Source: Rhabditoides inermis (Eukaryota; Nematoda; Chromadorea; Rhabditida; Rhabditidae). From it: DNA of 64,000 nt. Of the stretch, positions 35,406 to 48,288 are shown one piece after another; position 1 is the stretch's first letter; each line of letters opens with the position of its first letter. The DNA lies in the NCBI GenBank assembly GCA_963966185.1, contig CAWZYM010000075.1, forward strand, positions 303,501 through 367,500, written 5' to 3'. Position numbers and translations under genes: made by a program. The notes beneath the pieces were generated by a model that was not told where the DNA came from, did not search any database, and was given only the letters and a program-made list of their open reading frames with translations.

Positions 35406-37765
35406 ACTGATCTAATTCATGTTAGTTAGATTCGCACCGTTCCGTAGGACAGATCATTGGTCGTGGGCATCTTTGTATCTTTTCTCCGAAAGAAGTTATG
35501 AGCGATCTCGCGCACCCACGAGGCGAGAGGCCAGCGTGTGGGTGGGTGTCGTGTCCGGTAACTCTGACTCTCTGCCGAAAGCGTACTCTCTCGCGTTTTC
35601 TGCGCGTGTTCTCCAACTAGCACTTTGAGTGTAGTTCGCCCCGCCGCCGCCAGCGTCTAATTCGCGCCGGGTTTGCGTTGTTTTGGGTCCGCCAACTATA
35701 ACCAGGAGAAAGAGCGCAGTAGTTATGAGCGATCTCGCGCACCCACGAGGCGAGAGGCCAGGTTTGTGTTAGTATTTGTAAACGCTTTATGCATGTGCTT
35801 TTGCTGCATTGGGATAAGACAAAGTTCATCTGTTTACGCAAGTACTTTTCAAAGAAAATTTTTGTTTTTGTCAGCTTGTTATTGGCTGTGAGTACTGTGA
35901 CTATGTTTCTGTGAATAGTGTTTGTTGAAATTTCTTTGTTGTTGATGGTTGAGGGATAATATGAATACATATTTTGACAATCTGCTATTATTTTTGGTCA
36001 TTTTATATCAAATTATAACGTTATAAAAGCTACATTAAGTTGTTATAACAATGACACAGTCCGAATCACACCGGCCGATGTTCGATACAATTAAAAATAC
36101 TTCACTTTTTCACACCGTATTGGCTACCGGTGGTTCAACTTTACCACAACGCATATAAACTGCAAATTTAAACCAAACCAAATCGGTAATGTTTATTCCA
36201 AGTCAACAGGGAGGTAAGATTTAATTTACATTTGTTGAACGCGCTTGAAAACAAGGGTGAATGGACTGACGTGAGTGAGTGGTGTCCAGTCAATTGTTGT
36301 CCATCACTGATCGGCAATCAGGAGTGTTTTGTGCACTCGTTGGTACGAGGCGAGGCCAATTTTGGTTCACACGTGGTGATTCAAGTTTTTTCTCAAATAA
36401 CAATACAATGATAAGGAAAGCATCAATACAATTCGAGTTTACACAGAGCCACAATGATGACGCAATAAGATGAAATACGGAGACGGCAGTACGAAACAAC
36501 AATTGGCGAAAGTCTGAAGCAATCAAGAGCAAACTCGGGAAATAAAAATGCTGATACTGATATGATTGTTTCGTGATGAGGAGAACATCAAGTCTAACAA
36601 AAATGTAGTGTACCTATATCTCTGCGTGTACTTTCGCTTATAACAATGAAAGTATGAATCATGTCGGATTAATTCGGTTATTTTTCAAAGTTTTAATACG
36701 TAAAAATACTGTTGGAACCGTTATCGTGATTGTTTTCCAAAGAGATTCTGAAAAGCTCGGTCGCTTTGTGTAAAATGTAAGAACCTATGTCCTATGTACT
36801 TTTAAAGGTAGTGTACCCTCTGATTCTGGTCGCACGCGTTGTTATTACAATTTTATTATCCATCATTTGTTAGTTATAATTCCATAACATGAAAGGTTAA
36901 AGTTCAAAAATGACCATTTTTCAAATATAAAAATATGTTTGAAGTTTGAAGTTTACCGGCAATTGTGTGCACAAGTGTGCACGCCCGCAAAACTTATGTT
37001 CACCGACTGGGGTTACATCACCGAACTTACCGGAGTAATTAGTTTGCTTCGCACTTAAAATGCTTTCAAATGGTATTGTTGTTTGTATTGTATATTCATT
37101 TCACATTCTGAAAACAAAAAAAACTTGTAAAAAATATTTTAACAAAATTAAATATGTTTGCCAAAATTTTCAGAAAATCGACGTTTTTGTGTTTCTTCCA
37201 CGTTTAAAGCGTATTTGCATAAGGTTAACGATTATTCCAAGGCATATTATATTGACCATTTATGTTTCTAATAAGGAGATTGAACAAACAAACAACACAA
37301 ATTGCAAATTTGAAGCTATGAGTTCAGAAGATACGCTATCTTTAAGAACATGTGATATCCATAAGCTATAACTTTTGTTGAATGCAAAGAGACATATCGT
37401 GGATAGAGGCCCATGGAGACAAATGAGAACGAGTCCTAAGCGAACCCACTCTGAAATATATTGTGCTTGTACAACTCGCAACTAGAAATTCACTTTGCAT
37501 GTACCATGTTTCCGCCAAAAGACAAATCATTCCAAATAATAAAGGAATGAACATAAACATGAGTGGAATAGTCAACTGAAAACACTGTGATTTGAAAGTT
37601 CAAAATATGATAGAACCTGCAACTCTAAGTTAATCAAAAATATAAGTTTCTTTCGTCGAGTCTTTTCGCTGATTCCACGGCGACGTTTCAATTCAAATGA
37701 ATTGCAGAAATTATACACAACGTTTGGGTTAGCGAATTCTGTACATGTGTATTTATACTATTCAA
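35406..37765. other. AT-rich gene-free region with repeat fragments
   Basis: Holds a 41-bp direct repeat (35494-35534 and 35721-35761) and, directly after its second copy, a diverged arm of the foldback family seen at 58764-59290. The rest is low-GC DNA without a supported gene. Confidence 0.5.
35494..35761. repeat. 41-bp direct repeat pair
   Basis: AGTTATGAGCGATCTCGCGC and the next 21 bases are identical at 35494-35534 and 35721-35761. Confidence 0.93.
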
Positions 37766-38910
37766 GGGGGTGAGGTGGAGAGAGGGAGTGAGGGAGAGAT
37801 AGGGGGTGAGGTGGAGAGGGGGTGAGGTGGAGAGAGGGAGTGAGGGAGAGATAGGGGGTGAGGTGGAGAGGGGGAGAGATAGGGGTGAGGGGGGAGAGGG
37901 GGAGAGGGGGTGAGGGGGTGAGGGGGAGAGATAGGGGTGAGGGGGGAGAGGGGGAGAGGGGGTGAGGGGGTGAGGGGGAGAGATAGGGGTGAGGGGGGGA
38001 GAGGGGGAGGGGGAGAGATAGGGGTGAGGGGGGGAGAGGGGGAGAGGGGGTGAGGGGAGATAGGGGGAGATAGGGGTGAGGGGGGGAGAGGGGGTGAGGG
38101 GGAGAGGGGGAGAGATAGGGGTGAGGGTGGAGAGGGGGAGAGGGGGTGAGGGGAGATAGGGGTGAGGGGGGGAGAGGGGGTGAGGGGGAGAGGGGGAGAG
38201 ATAGGGGTGAGGGTGGAGAGGGGGAGAGGGGGTGAGGGGAGATAGGGGGAGAGAGGGGGTGAGGGGGTGATAGGGAGATAGGGGGTGAGGGGGAGATAGA
38301 GGCAGAGGGAGATAGAGGGTGAGGGAGAGATAGGGGGTGAGGTGGAGAGGGGGTGAGGTGGAGAGAGGGAGTGAGGGAGAGATAGGGGGTGAGGTGGAGA
38401 GGGGGAGAGATAGGGGTGAGGGGGGAGAGGGGGAGAGGGGGTGAGGGGGTGAGGGGGAGAGATAGGGGTGAGGGGGGGAGAGGGGGAGGGGGAGAGATAG
38501 GGGTGAGGGAGGGAGAGGGGGTGAGGGGGAGATAGAGGCAGAGGGAGATAGAGGGTGAGGGGGAGAGATAGGGGTGAGGGGGGGAGAGGGGGTGAGGGGG
38601 AGATAGAGGCAGAGGGAGATAGAGGGTGAGGGGGAGAGATAGGGGTGAGGGGGGGAGAGGGGGAGAGGGGGTGAGGGGAGATAGAGGCAGAGGGAGATAG
38701 AGGGTGAGGGGGAGAGATAGGGGTGAGGGGGGGAGAGGGGGAGAGGGGGTGAGGGGAGATAGGGGGAGAGAGGGGGTGAGGGGGTGATAGGGAGATAGGG
38801 GGTGAGGGGGTGATAGGGAGATAGGGGGTGAGGGGGAGAGAGGGAGATAGGGGGTGAGGGGGAGAGATAGGGGTGAGGGGGGAGAGGGAGATAGAGGGTG
38901 AGGGGGAGAG
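37766..38910 (+). repeat. G-rich minisatellite, 1.15 kb
   Basis: Irregular array of GGGGGTGA, GGGGGAGAGATA and GGGGTGA modules; the plus strand is almost pure purine plus T, with G runs of 4-7 every 8-14 bases. Larger blocks (for instance those with GAGATAGAGGCAGAGG) recur. Open frames across it encode only Pro/Ser/Leu repeats on the minus strand and are not genes. Confidence 0.97.
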
Positions 38911-39568
38911 CTCTCCATGATTGATCATGCAGACGGCAGCGCAGGACAGCTCCAGCATCGAAACACGTGGCTAGTCGATTATTAACAGTCGATCGAAACA
39001 CAGGAACAGGGGAGTACCTGATCACGAAGTAGCTCAGCACCGCTGCCACCGCCACGACTGATCGATGACCCGTCGTCATTCCTTACATCACGCCACGCCC
39101 CGCCCATTTCATTATGCATGGCACGCTAATCGCGCCTCACGACCCGCGTCGCACCATTATATTTCTAATTGCGGCGCGGAAAAATATCAATATCACGTAA
39201 AGGAGGAACTCGAGTGAGTGTGTGCGATATCAAACAAATCAGGAGAAAAAGTGATGCGGCTCTGATGCGGCGAGAAGTCTCCCAGGCGCCCCCATTCATA
39301 TCGATCGGTTCGACATTTGGCTAGGTATACGGTATCCTGCAACTTGGCTTCTCGTTCGTTGGCTTCTCGTAAATGTCAATAACTTAATGTTAGGGCAACG
39401 AGTCCACTCTAGTTACTCCCAAGAACAGGATCACATCCCAGCAGCGATCTAATAACAGTGTATTCATACAGTACATTACATTACATTAGTACAGTACAAC
39501 AGTACATTCATGAAACCAACAAATAAAAATTTAACATCATGTACTCATTCATGCTTGTGTTCACACTT
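38911..39568. other. Gene-free spacer
   Basis: A short hydrophobic open frame on the minus strand starts at 39079 (MTTGHRSVVAVAAVLSYF) and ends in a GT, so it could be a signal-peptide exon, but no partner exon was found beyond the minisatellite. Confidence 0.4.
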
Positions 39569-40451
39569 TCAAAGAGTGAAGTTGGCGTAGAAAATGTTCG
39601 TGCTGTTGTCACGCCTGTTGTTGTGATACTTGTGCCACGCCTTCCTTCCGTCCTCCTCGTCTTCAGCATACACTGGGTTGATCACCAAATCGCGGCGAGA
39701 CGTCACCATTCCATACACGTCATCAGTCCACTGAATCGGAACATATAATCAAGCACACATCAAATCACTCGCCTTGAACTGCTTGCGAGTCAACTGGAAA
39801 TCCTCGGAATCACTGGCGATTCCAATTCCACCGAGTCCGAACTGGTCCAGATACTTCGACACGAGGAACTTCTCATTGACATTCAATGATGGGGAATACT
39901 GAAAAGTGGTGAAATATGAGGGGGGGGGTATTGAAGGGGAATACAAACAAATATGTGTTACCTCTATGTATGAGGCGAGTGACGGACGAGAAGACAAACC
40001 CTTCTTAACAGCAACCCTGTAGAAATTAGAAGTAGGTATCACAGATATCGAATGTCTCATATTGCATACCTGCTTATCTGAGTCAAAGAAAGCTGATGCG
40101 TTTGAGGAAGGGAGTCGACTACTTGGCAAGCCTTTGGGAATTCGTCGTCATATACGAGAAACGTGAGAAGACGACCGTACAACACATCCGAGACTATGTC
40201 AGCATAATGGGGGCAAGCGATACAAGCACCTATAAGAAATAAGTGAGTGCGTCGAATGAGAATGAGAAAGAGATTAAGAGAGATAGTGATAGAGATAAAT
40301 AAATAGATAAATAGATAACGAAACAAAAATGTCACGCACCGATTGGACCAACAACGAGGACAGACGCCTGACTAAACGCATATTTCACGAAAGATATCGC
40401 ATTGGCGAGATCCTGCTGGCTTGGTTCTTCATATAAATCCTCGCCAGTCAT
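39569..40451 (-). CDS. Unrecognised protein, five exons
   Basis: Exons 40340-40451, 40070-40229, 39962-40016, 39773-39898 and 39569-39730 join in phase to about 204 residues. Visible segments: EEPSQQDLANAISFVKYAF, SVLVVGPIGACIACPHYAD, LLTFLVYDDEFPKACQVVDS, FLVSKYLDQFGLGGIGIASD, and a tail with NRRDNSTNIFYANF carrying two N-glycosylation sequons. The intron starting at 39772 has a GC donor (AAG|GCGAGT). An acceptor ends five bases before the ATG, so an upstream exon is likely and the N-terminus may be incomplete. No family was recognised. Confidence 0.5.
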
Positions 40452-40456
40452 ATTAC

Positions 40457-41576
40457 CTAAATAATAAAACAAAGACTGTTATCAGTTCACACTATTTAAT
40501 TATACACATTAAATACTGAGAATCGTGTTATGTTTCGGATTTGTTGAAATCAATCATCGGTTATTCCTTTATTAATGCCGCATAATGAATACGGTAATCA
40601 GGGTGTTGTAAATGCGGCATGCGGCATGCAAGGCCGCATGCCGCATGCCGGCATGCCGCACTTTTGTAATTGCCATATTATTCATTTTTTTTCTTTAGTT
40701 TGCACTGCCTAAATTATAAGAATGTGTTCTGCTAGTTATGCATATGTAAATAGGTATTGTTGTTAACAGAGTATGTCCAGGACACAAGACATAAAGCCGA
40801 ACAAGCGTGATTTGCGGGGCATACTGATATTCCAGTTAGTCTTTATATTTTATAATATTTTATGGGGTTTGTTGGATTTATGAGGGTTCACATAGCATAT
40901 AGTCGGTTCTGTCTAACAGAGGCTCTCTTGCTTGCGGCCACCAGGAGCCGATTGATTGCGTTCCCGCCCTTCTCTTTCGCATGTGCTTTTGTATCTGAAT
41001 CTCTCCTGACACAATGCACTCTCGCATTTCTGCTCATCTCAGCTCTCTCACAGTGGCGCGTTCGAATTAATGCAACAGACTGCTTTTGCCTTCTCTAGAG
41101 AGACGTTTTGGTCGTTGCTCTATGCAAAGTTGAGGGTAGTGCTTCCATGCGAAGAAGATAAGGCTACTTGCCGGGACCATCCACTTGGAGCATGTTGGTG
41201 TCGTGTTTGTTCAGTGAGTATCTTATATTTTGGCGCCAACATTGATTTTTTCACACCGCGAAGGTCGGCAGTGCGGGTTTGCAGAAAACGTCTCGGTGGC
41301 AGCGTTTCAGGTTTTCTCTAATGATATTTTTGTTTAGTTCATTTCTCATTTACTTAATATGTATTTTGTGTTTTCCTCGCGATATCGATTCACACGTGTA
41401 CCCGCTGTTGCAGCATCTCATTACCCATCCACTACTCGCACCTTCATTTCCCACTCACGATTTGCCACGTCTACTATGCGTTTCCGTTGAATCGTGAATA
41501 TAGTTGTCATTGTTTCAATTGCAGAGAGGGCGAGTCGAATCTCGCATGGCTTTGTGCTGAATCTGCGTAGACGAAG
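40457..41576. other. Divergent spacer between unrecognised gene and SETD2
   Basis: Contains the right GCATGC hairpin copy and an intron acceptor (TTGCAG at about 41524) that probably belongs to a 5' UTR intron of SETD2. No other gene was supported. Confidence 0.5.
40611..40672 (-). repeat. GCATGC hairpin element, right copy
   Basis: Inverted near-identical copy of the element at 34391-34452 (one base differs in the core), including the CTTTTGTAATT flank. Confidence 0.9.
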
Positions 41577-44500
41577 ATGAGTCGCAAGCTCAAGCGGAAC
41601 TCGGAAGACCACGGCTCCGCGCCCACTCCCATCTCTAGGCCCACCACTCGCTCGGTGCGGTTTAATGTTTAATCTTGATTAATTTTCTTTACACGTCTAC
41701 TTACTACATTGCAGGCGAAGAAGTTGAAAGTAGAAATCACCGAGGAAGATCCTACCGAGGAGGTGAGTTTTGTTACACAAATCTTTAGTGTCATTGGTGT
41801 CATATGGGGGACTATATATCTTGTTTGTTAGTCGCCTGTATCGTCGTCGATGTCGGGCGCGGATTCGGATGAAGGCAGCGTCGAGCTCGGACCCCCCGAA
41901 CCTGCCCCGCACAGCGCTGCGGTCAATGGAGACCCGCACATGGGTGGAGAACAGCAACAGACACAGCCCAGGTAGAACCATTTGCAGTTTGTAGTATGTT
42001 TTTTTATTTGTTTAACTCCTTAACTGATATTATATTCAAATTTCAAATTATATTGTTATTATTATTATTATTATTATTATTGCAGCGTTTTGCCGTCTCC
42101 GCCTTCGGAGGATCGCGTCGACAGTGATAGTAACGTCATTGTGAAGGTGGAGGAGGAGTTGGTGGATGCGCCTGTGCATGTGCCTGTGGAACATACGAGT
42201 TGCATGGATACGTCTCTTCCCACCACGTCCATCAAGATTGAGGTAAAGGGTTTTTAAGGGGTTTGGGCGTTGTACTAGGTATGTTTTAGCCTGATTCTGA
42301 CTCACGTTCTTGCTTGGTGGAGCCTGCTAACTGTGTCGTGAAAGAGGAGCCATCTGAGACTGACACCAAAGAGGAAAACCCTGTTCCGCACCACGAGGTA
42401 TGTCCAAACTATATTCCCTTTCATATTAGCAGGCAACACATAATGTACGAAACTTGTACGTTCAACGTAACGATAAAACGTTTTAGCAGAAGGAGGTGAT
42501 TGGTGGCTGTGATGCGGGAGCGGAGATGCGGTGTGGACTGGTGGACGTGTCCACTTCGCAGGATGTGACAGAAGAGATGGACATGGAGATGAGTGACGAA
42601 GAGGAGGAGGAGGAGGACGAGGAGGGAGACTTGGACGGCCGTCGAACCCCGCCTCCCCGCAACCATCCCAGCCTCACCGTTCACTTGAACACACCCTCCA
42701 CTCCCGCCACAAAACACGCGTACTTCAATCCTCAGGTCAGTTGATAACTGCGAACTGCCAATGCCAACATGTTGCATACGGTGTGTGTTGCAGGCGCAAG
42801 TGCAGGCGCATCCGGTGAGTGCGGGCGCGCCGGTCCCGGGGTTGCCGAGTCCTATTCCTTTGTCCACTTCTACTAACACCCCTATTCTCGCTACTTCGCC
42901 CTCCTCTTCGTCCATTCCGTCTGTTTCATCTACTCCATCCGTATTATTCGTGCGCCCCACACAACAGTCGACTGGGCCCGACCCGGCTGAGAGACAGCGG
43001 GCGATGGACGCGTGGCTTCAGATCAAGGAGCAGATCGAGAGGGAGACGGAGGAGCGGGCGAGGGCGGCGGCGGCCGACGAGGAGCAGAGGCGGGTCGCCA
43101 TGGAGGAACAGGAGGAACAGAGGCGGGCGACGCTCAAGCAGCAGCAGCAGGAGGCCGCAGTCCTCAGGGCACAACAGGAGAGGGACAGGGAAGAGGCCGC
43201 GCGCCTCAAACACATACACACACAACAACAGGTAAGATTGTTAGTTATCTTTGTATTATATATATATGTTCAATCATCTTTGCGATTCCAGGAAATGGCT
43301 CGTCAAGCTGAGGAGGTGGAGCGTCAGAAGAGGGAGAAGGAGAAGGAGGCGGAAAGGGCGGCGGAGAAGGCTGCGAAGAAGGAGGCGGAGGAGACGAGGA
43401 GGAGGGAGCGGGAGGAGGAGAAGCGTGTTAGGGAGCAGGAGAAGGAGAACGAGGTAAGATATCGCTTGCGCTGAGGATTAAGTGTATTTATATCACCTAT
43501 AGTTATTGTAGAGGAAGAAGACTCCGCCTCATTTCGAGGCTATTCTCACGAACGAGTACATGGTGAAGATGGACAAGAAGGATAACGAGGAGTACACTTG
43601 CTACTGCGAGACGGACTGCCCCGACAAGTATTCGCCCGGAGTGGAGATATGCTACAACATCGTGTGCCAGCAGGAGTGCCCCAAGAACTGCCAGGCTGTC
43701 GGATGCAGGAACAGACGCATGGCCAACGTGAGTCACTCCCACTCACTTGTTCTCTTCCATAATGTCTGTTTGTAGCGCGAGTATGCCAAGATCGAAGTGT
43801 TCGACGCGGGTCCGAAAGGGCACGGCGTGCGCGCCCTCGAGAAGATCAAGAAGTGAGTGCACACACTAGGCGCAGTGTTGTATTGGTGGATACATGATGT
43901 GTTGCAGGGACCGGTTGATCATCGAGTATGTGGGAGAGGTGATGACGAAAGATGCATTCGAGAAGAGGAAGGAGAAGTACGCCAAGCACAACCACACCCA
44001 CCACTACTTCATGAGCATCGACAAGAACGTGAGTCCACCGGCCCCCATCTACTACCTCCCACATCCAACTCATGCTGACCGTGTTCAGATCGTGGACGCT
44101 ACGAAGCGCGGCAACATATCCCGCTTCATCAACCACTCGTGCGAGCCGAATGCCTACTGCGAGCCGGTCAGTGTCGGTGTCCCACCCTCGGCCCTCGCAA
44201 TGTCCACTTCCATGCTGACTCCCCCATTTCAGTGGCTCGTCGACCGCCGCAAGCGCATGGGTTTCTTCGCACTGCGCGACATAGAGGTCGGAGAGGAGAT
44301 CTGCTTCGACTACAAGTTCCGCAACTATGGGTGCGTCGGGGGAGGAGGAAGGAGAATGGGATTGTTGGATGGAAAGGTGTGTGTTTCAGGCAGAACCTTC
44401 AGCAGTGCTTCTGTGGGACTGCCAAGTGCACTGGGTTCATTGGCGTGTGGGACAAGGACCACGTGGCAGAAGAGGAGGAGGTGGAGGACGACGACGAGGA

Positions 44501-47500
44501 AGAGGAGGAGGAGCAGGAGGAGCAGGGCAGGCTCACCAAGATCAGGAGACCGCCCCGCAACAAGTACGCCAACATGGACCAGCACGAGCTGACGGCGGCC
44601 GTCTCGGAGGTGATCCGCAAGGGACTCCACAACCAGAAGGAGGTGCGTGTGTGGGGGAGGGGGGATGCATGAGGGGTATTATGAGGGTTGCAGGCGCTGC
44701 GATTCATGAAGATGGTGAGCTGTGTGGACGACCACGGAGAACTGCAGCTGATGATCATGCGCTTCATTGTGCAGATCAAGGAACAGTTCATAATGGTGAG
44801 CGAGGGGTGGGGGGCAGGGAAGAAGGTGGGATGGAATGTGTTGCAGCACTGTCTGGTCAAGCACTTCCTGCTCTTTCTTCTGACGTCGTGGCTGCGTGGG
44901 TGGATGGGTAACTTGGATATGATGCGGACGGACGCGCACCTGCGGCAGAGAGTGGTGGCATTCATCATGGTGATCATGCATCTGCCCCTCGCCCTCGACA
45001 AGGTGAGTGTGGAAGGGGGAGAGGAGACGGCAATCTCTGATTGCAGCTGGACGAGACGAAGGAGGCAGGAGACCTCACTCAGCTCATCAACGACCTCGTG
45101 GCACTCAAGAAGGGCACGAAGAAGGAGAAGGAGGGAGAGGAGGAGGAGAAGGAGGAGGAGGGGGACGTGGATATGGAGGAAGACGAGAACAAGAACGAGA
45201 TGCTGCAAGACATTGCGAGTATGGCCGAGCGTTGCGTCGTCCGGTTCCAGGGTCTGTCCAAGACTGCCTACCGCATTCCAAAGAAGGTATGTGATTGTGT
45301 AGAGAGTGGTGTGTGGGTTGACGGGAGACGGGTTGATTGCAGCAGGCGGCGGCGGCTCCCGTGGCGGCTGTGGCTGTGGCAGCAGAGCCGGAAGTGAGAA
45401 GGGAGAGATGGAGGATGAAGGCCGGCAAGGAAGCTGTCTCCTCGGCCAGACAGTCGGAGAGGGATTCGCCCGTCGACAAGGAGAGGGGAGCTGGCTGGCT
45501 GTCGGGAAGGAACACTCCCGGAGGACGCTTCTCCGGACGCAACACCCCCAACGGACACTCGCACTCGGGGAGGAGCACCCCCAGTGGGAACGGCACTCCA
45601 TCCGACACGGAGAGACGCGACAAGGAGACGCAGCCAGTGCAGAACGTGGAGAAGGCCAAGGAGGCAGATGCGGGAGAGGCCAAGCCCCGCGTCCCCAATA
45701 CCATACCCATACCCGACGGAGAGCCCATCATTCGCGTCGATTGTACCACCGCAGATGTCAGGGTGGGTTTCCGTGTATCTCCATCTCATTCATTCACTCG
45801 CTCATCTTTTGTTTTCAGCGAAACATACCTTCGTGGGTTCGCCAGGGAGCGATGATGCATCATCACCACACGGCGGCTCCGATGCCTTTCCACCAGATGC
45901 CTCCGCCGCCCTTCCAGATACCTCCCCCGTCGATGAATCCGATGATGTGGAGTGCTCCTCCGCACTTCATGCCTCCTATGGGCATGGGAATGATGGCCGC
46001 CCCGCCTCCCCCTCCCCCTCCTGCTGCGGCCGACAACGAGGATAGGGTGAAGGAGAGGAGGAGGAGTCGCTTCGACCGGACGGCCGACGGGGGCGCACTC
46101 AGCCGAGCCATGGCAGAGGCCATGAAGGCAGAGCTCGACATGGAGGTGCGTCCCACTGGGGAGGGACTGCGGGTGCAGTGTACATTGTGTGTTTGTGTTT
46201 CAGGGTCCGGGTCTGGTATCGTGTGTGAGTGTGCAGGCCAAGGATCCGCAGCTGTCTGCCATCACGGACCACGAGTTCTACAGGCACCCTTTGCCCGGCT
46301 CGCCCGACGTCGAGCAGCTGATCCAGGTGACCAGCCCTGTCCCCGTCCCTGTGCCATCCCCTCCTCATGTGTACGGTTGCATTGCAGTGGCACGAGGCGC
46401 AGCTCACTCTGCTCCGTGCACTCGCCTCGCAGCGAGCGGCTGTGGCCGCCGCGCCCGGAGAGGCTCGAGTGGCCGGCGCGTCGAGTGCCGTGTCCGGAGA
46501 GGAGCCGATGGACGTGGCCCTCACCCCGGTGGCAGTCGACGCGCTCTCCTGCCTCGCCCCGTCCACGTCGCTGTCCCAGCCGGGCCTGTGCGTGTCTGGG
46601 CTGTCGCTGGGCGTGGCCCCCGTGCAGCCCCTGTCTGCCCCGTCCGGGCCCGCCCTGCTGCCCTCCCTCCACCAGCTGCCCCTCCTACCCGCTCTCATGG
46701 CCATGCCTCCTCTGGCCGACGTGGCTGCTGCCGCCGCTGCCGCCTCCTTCCTCAGCCCCACCAAGAGACCTCCCATGGTGAGTGTGGGGGGATATGGGAT
46801 GGGGGATATCGACGAGTGACGTGTTGCAGACGCCTCCGGAGCCGGATGTGGCTGTGAATGTGAATGTGGCTGAAGAGCAGTGGCTGGCGTGCAAGGACGA
46901 GACCGGAGACGTGTACTACTACAGTGATGTGGGTGAACAAGCATATGCACCCAACTGCAAGTCGTGCGTGCCGATGGTGATTGCATGTGCTGTCCACTCC
47001 CCCCCCTCTGTGTGTGCGCATGTGCGTTGCACGTGATCATATGCACTGTATGAGAGTGTGTTGTTGCAGAGGACTCGCGAGGCTCGCTGGGATCTGCCCC
47101 ATGGAGTCACTGCCATCGCCGGACCGGGATTCCCGGTGAGTGTGGCTTGTGTATGGACGTGTGATAATCTCTTTTACAGGCGGGCGAGGCGGTTCCGCAG
47201 AAGCGGGAGGGGGAGGGAGAAGGCGAGGGAGAGGGCGACTCGTCCCGTCCGCCGTCGTCGGCCGGCATGGCTTCTGCCGCCGCCCCCAGCCAGGACCAAG
47301 TCGTGTCCACCACCACGCAGGTCAACTCGAAGAAGGAGTTCCGATGCGAGCTGGGCAAGATGATCCAGCAGGCACTCAAGGCGGTGCAGAGTCGCATGAG
47401 CAAGGGCGAGAGCGAGTTCCGGGAGGTGGCCAGACTGGTGAGTGGACGAGGGGGGGGGGTCATGCACACTCAACACTCATGTCTTGCAGCTCAACCGAGA

Positions 47501-47678
47501 GATTGTGCAGAAAGAGGAGAAGCTTCCGAACTGCACGTATGAGATGACTCGGGAGACGCGCGGCCGCTGCATGGAGCATATCAAGAAGGTGATCGAGTAC
47601 AAGTACCCCTCGTCGGCCACTCGCAAGAAACTCGACGAGCCTCCCTCCTACGGACCGCCCCCCACCCACCCACAGTAA
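41577..47678 (+). CDS. SETD2: SETD2-type histone H3K36 methyltransferase
   Basis: Set2/SETD2 trimethylates H3K36 on genes transcribed by Pol II. Twenty-five exons: 41577-41654, 41715-41762, 41832-41971, 42086-42242, 42290-42397, 42487-42735, 42794-43231, 43292-43453, 43512-43727, 43776-43852, 43908-44028, 44089-44166, 44233-44330, 44390-44642, 44694-44795, 44847-45002, 45047-45286, 45343-45762, 45819-46145, 46204-46326, 46388-46777, 46830-46928, 47070-47135, 47180-47437 and 47490-47678; 1530 residues. Order: acidic and Pro/Ser N-terminus, charged coiled coil, AWS (CYCETDCPDKYSPG, CPKNCQAVGC), SET (GPKGHGVRAL, YVGEVMT, RFINHSCEPNAYCE, EEICFDYKF), post-SET CFCGTAKCTGFIG, an acidic linker, WW (WLACKDETGDVYYYSD, then ARWDLP in the next exon) and SRI for the Pol II tail (RCELGKMIQQALKAV). 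Confidence 0.97.
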
Positions 47679-48288
47679 GTAGACAGACAGTCACACAGAC
47701 TGCACACTCCCGAGCACTCACTCGCAAGTTGCAACCAAAATCAATCCGAGCATCTCATGAAATGATTGATCTCTCTAGGTGCTGGTAGGGAGACTATGTA
47801 ATGTAGGCATGTGTTGTGTTGTTAGTGAGTATATGTTGTGTATTGTGTATTGATGAAGGTACGTGTTGGCAACCAGTGCGCACAGCCCCGCCGCCCGCTC
47901 GCCGCCAAAGCAGCGAGAAGCGAGTACGGTAGAATCTAGAGATGATAGAGAGGGGATCGTGTAGACGTGCATTTGTCCAGTTATTCCCGGTTCTCCCCCA
48001 CACACCAGTCCCTTCCCTCACTCACCTCATCCATATGTTACCGATTTTCGATCTTAGATTCTCTGTTCACGTTAAACTAGAGTGTTAATAATAATAATAT
48101 GTCCTGTTGTATGTATACTAATATGTTGTTGTCGGCTTTGTTGATTTGCTGAAAATTTGAATAAAAACTAAGAAATCGTACAAATGTCTTGCCACAGATG
48201 TGTTCAGTTGACTTGAATGGTCGTATCCGTTTGGATATCTGGAGGAGGCGGGGCTTGGATGGGCGGAGCGTGTATTGATGGATGCAGG
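47679..48288. other. Spacer between SETD2 and MUS81
   Basis: 610 bp holding the SETD2 3' UTR; an AATAAA lies at 48160-48165. No other gene seen. Confidence 0.5.
48160..48165 (+). terminator. AATAAA polyadenylation signal of SETD2
   Basis: AATAAA 482 bp after the SETD2 stop and 123 bp before the MUS81 ATG. Confidence 0.55.

Noticed and set aside
37688..39079. Open frames of 386-463 codons on the minus strand, one beginning with a hydrophobic leader
   Set aside because: Nearly all of their length is the G-rich minisatellite, open in every frame because its units lack stops; the encoded Pro/Ser/Leu repeats differ by frame. Only the first 21 codons (from 39079) look like a possible exon.
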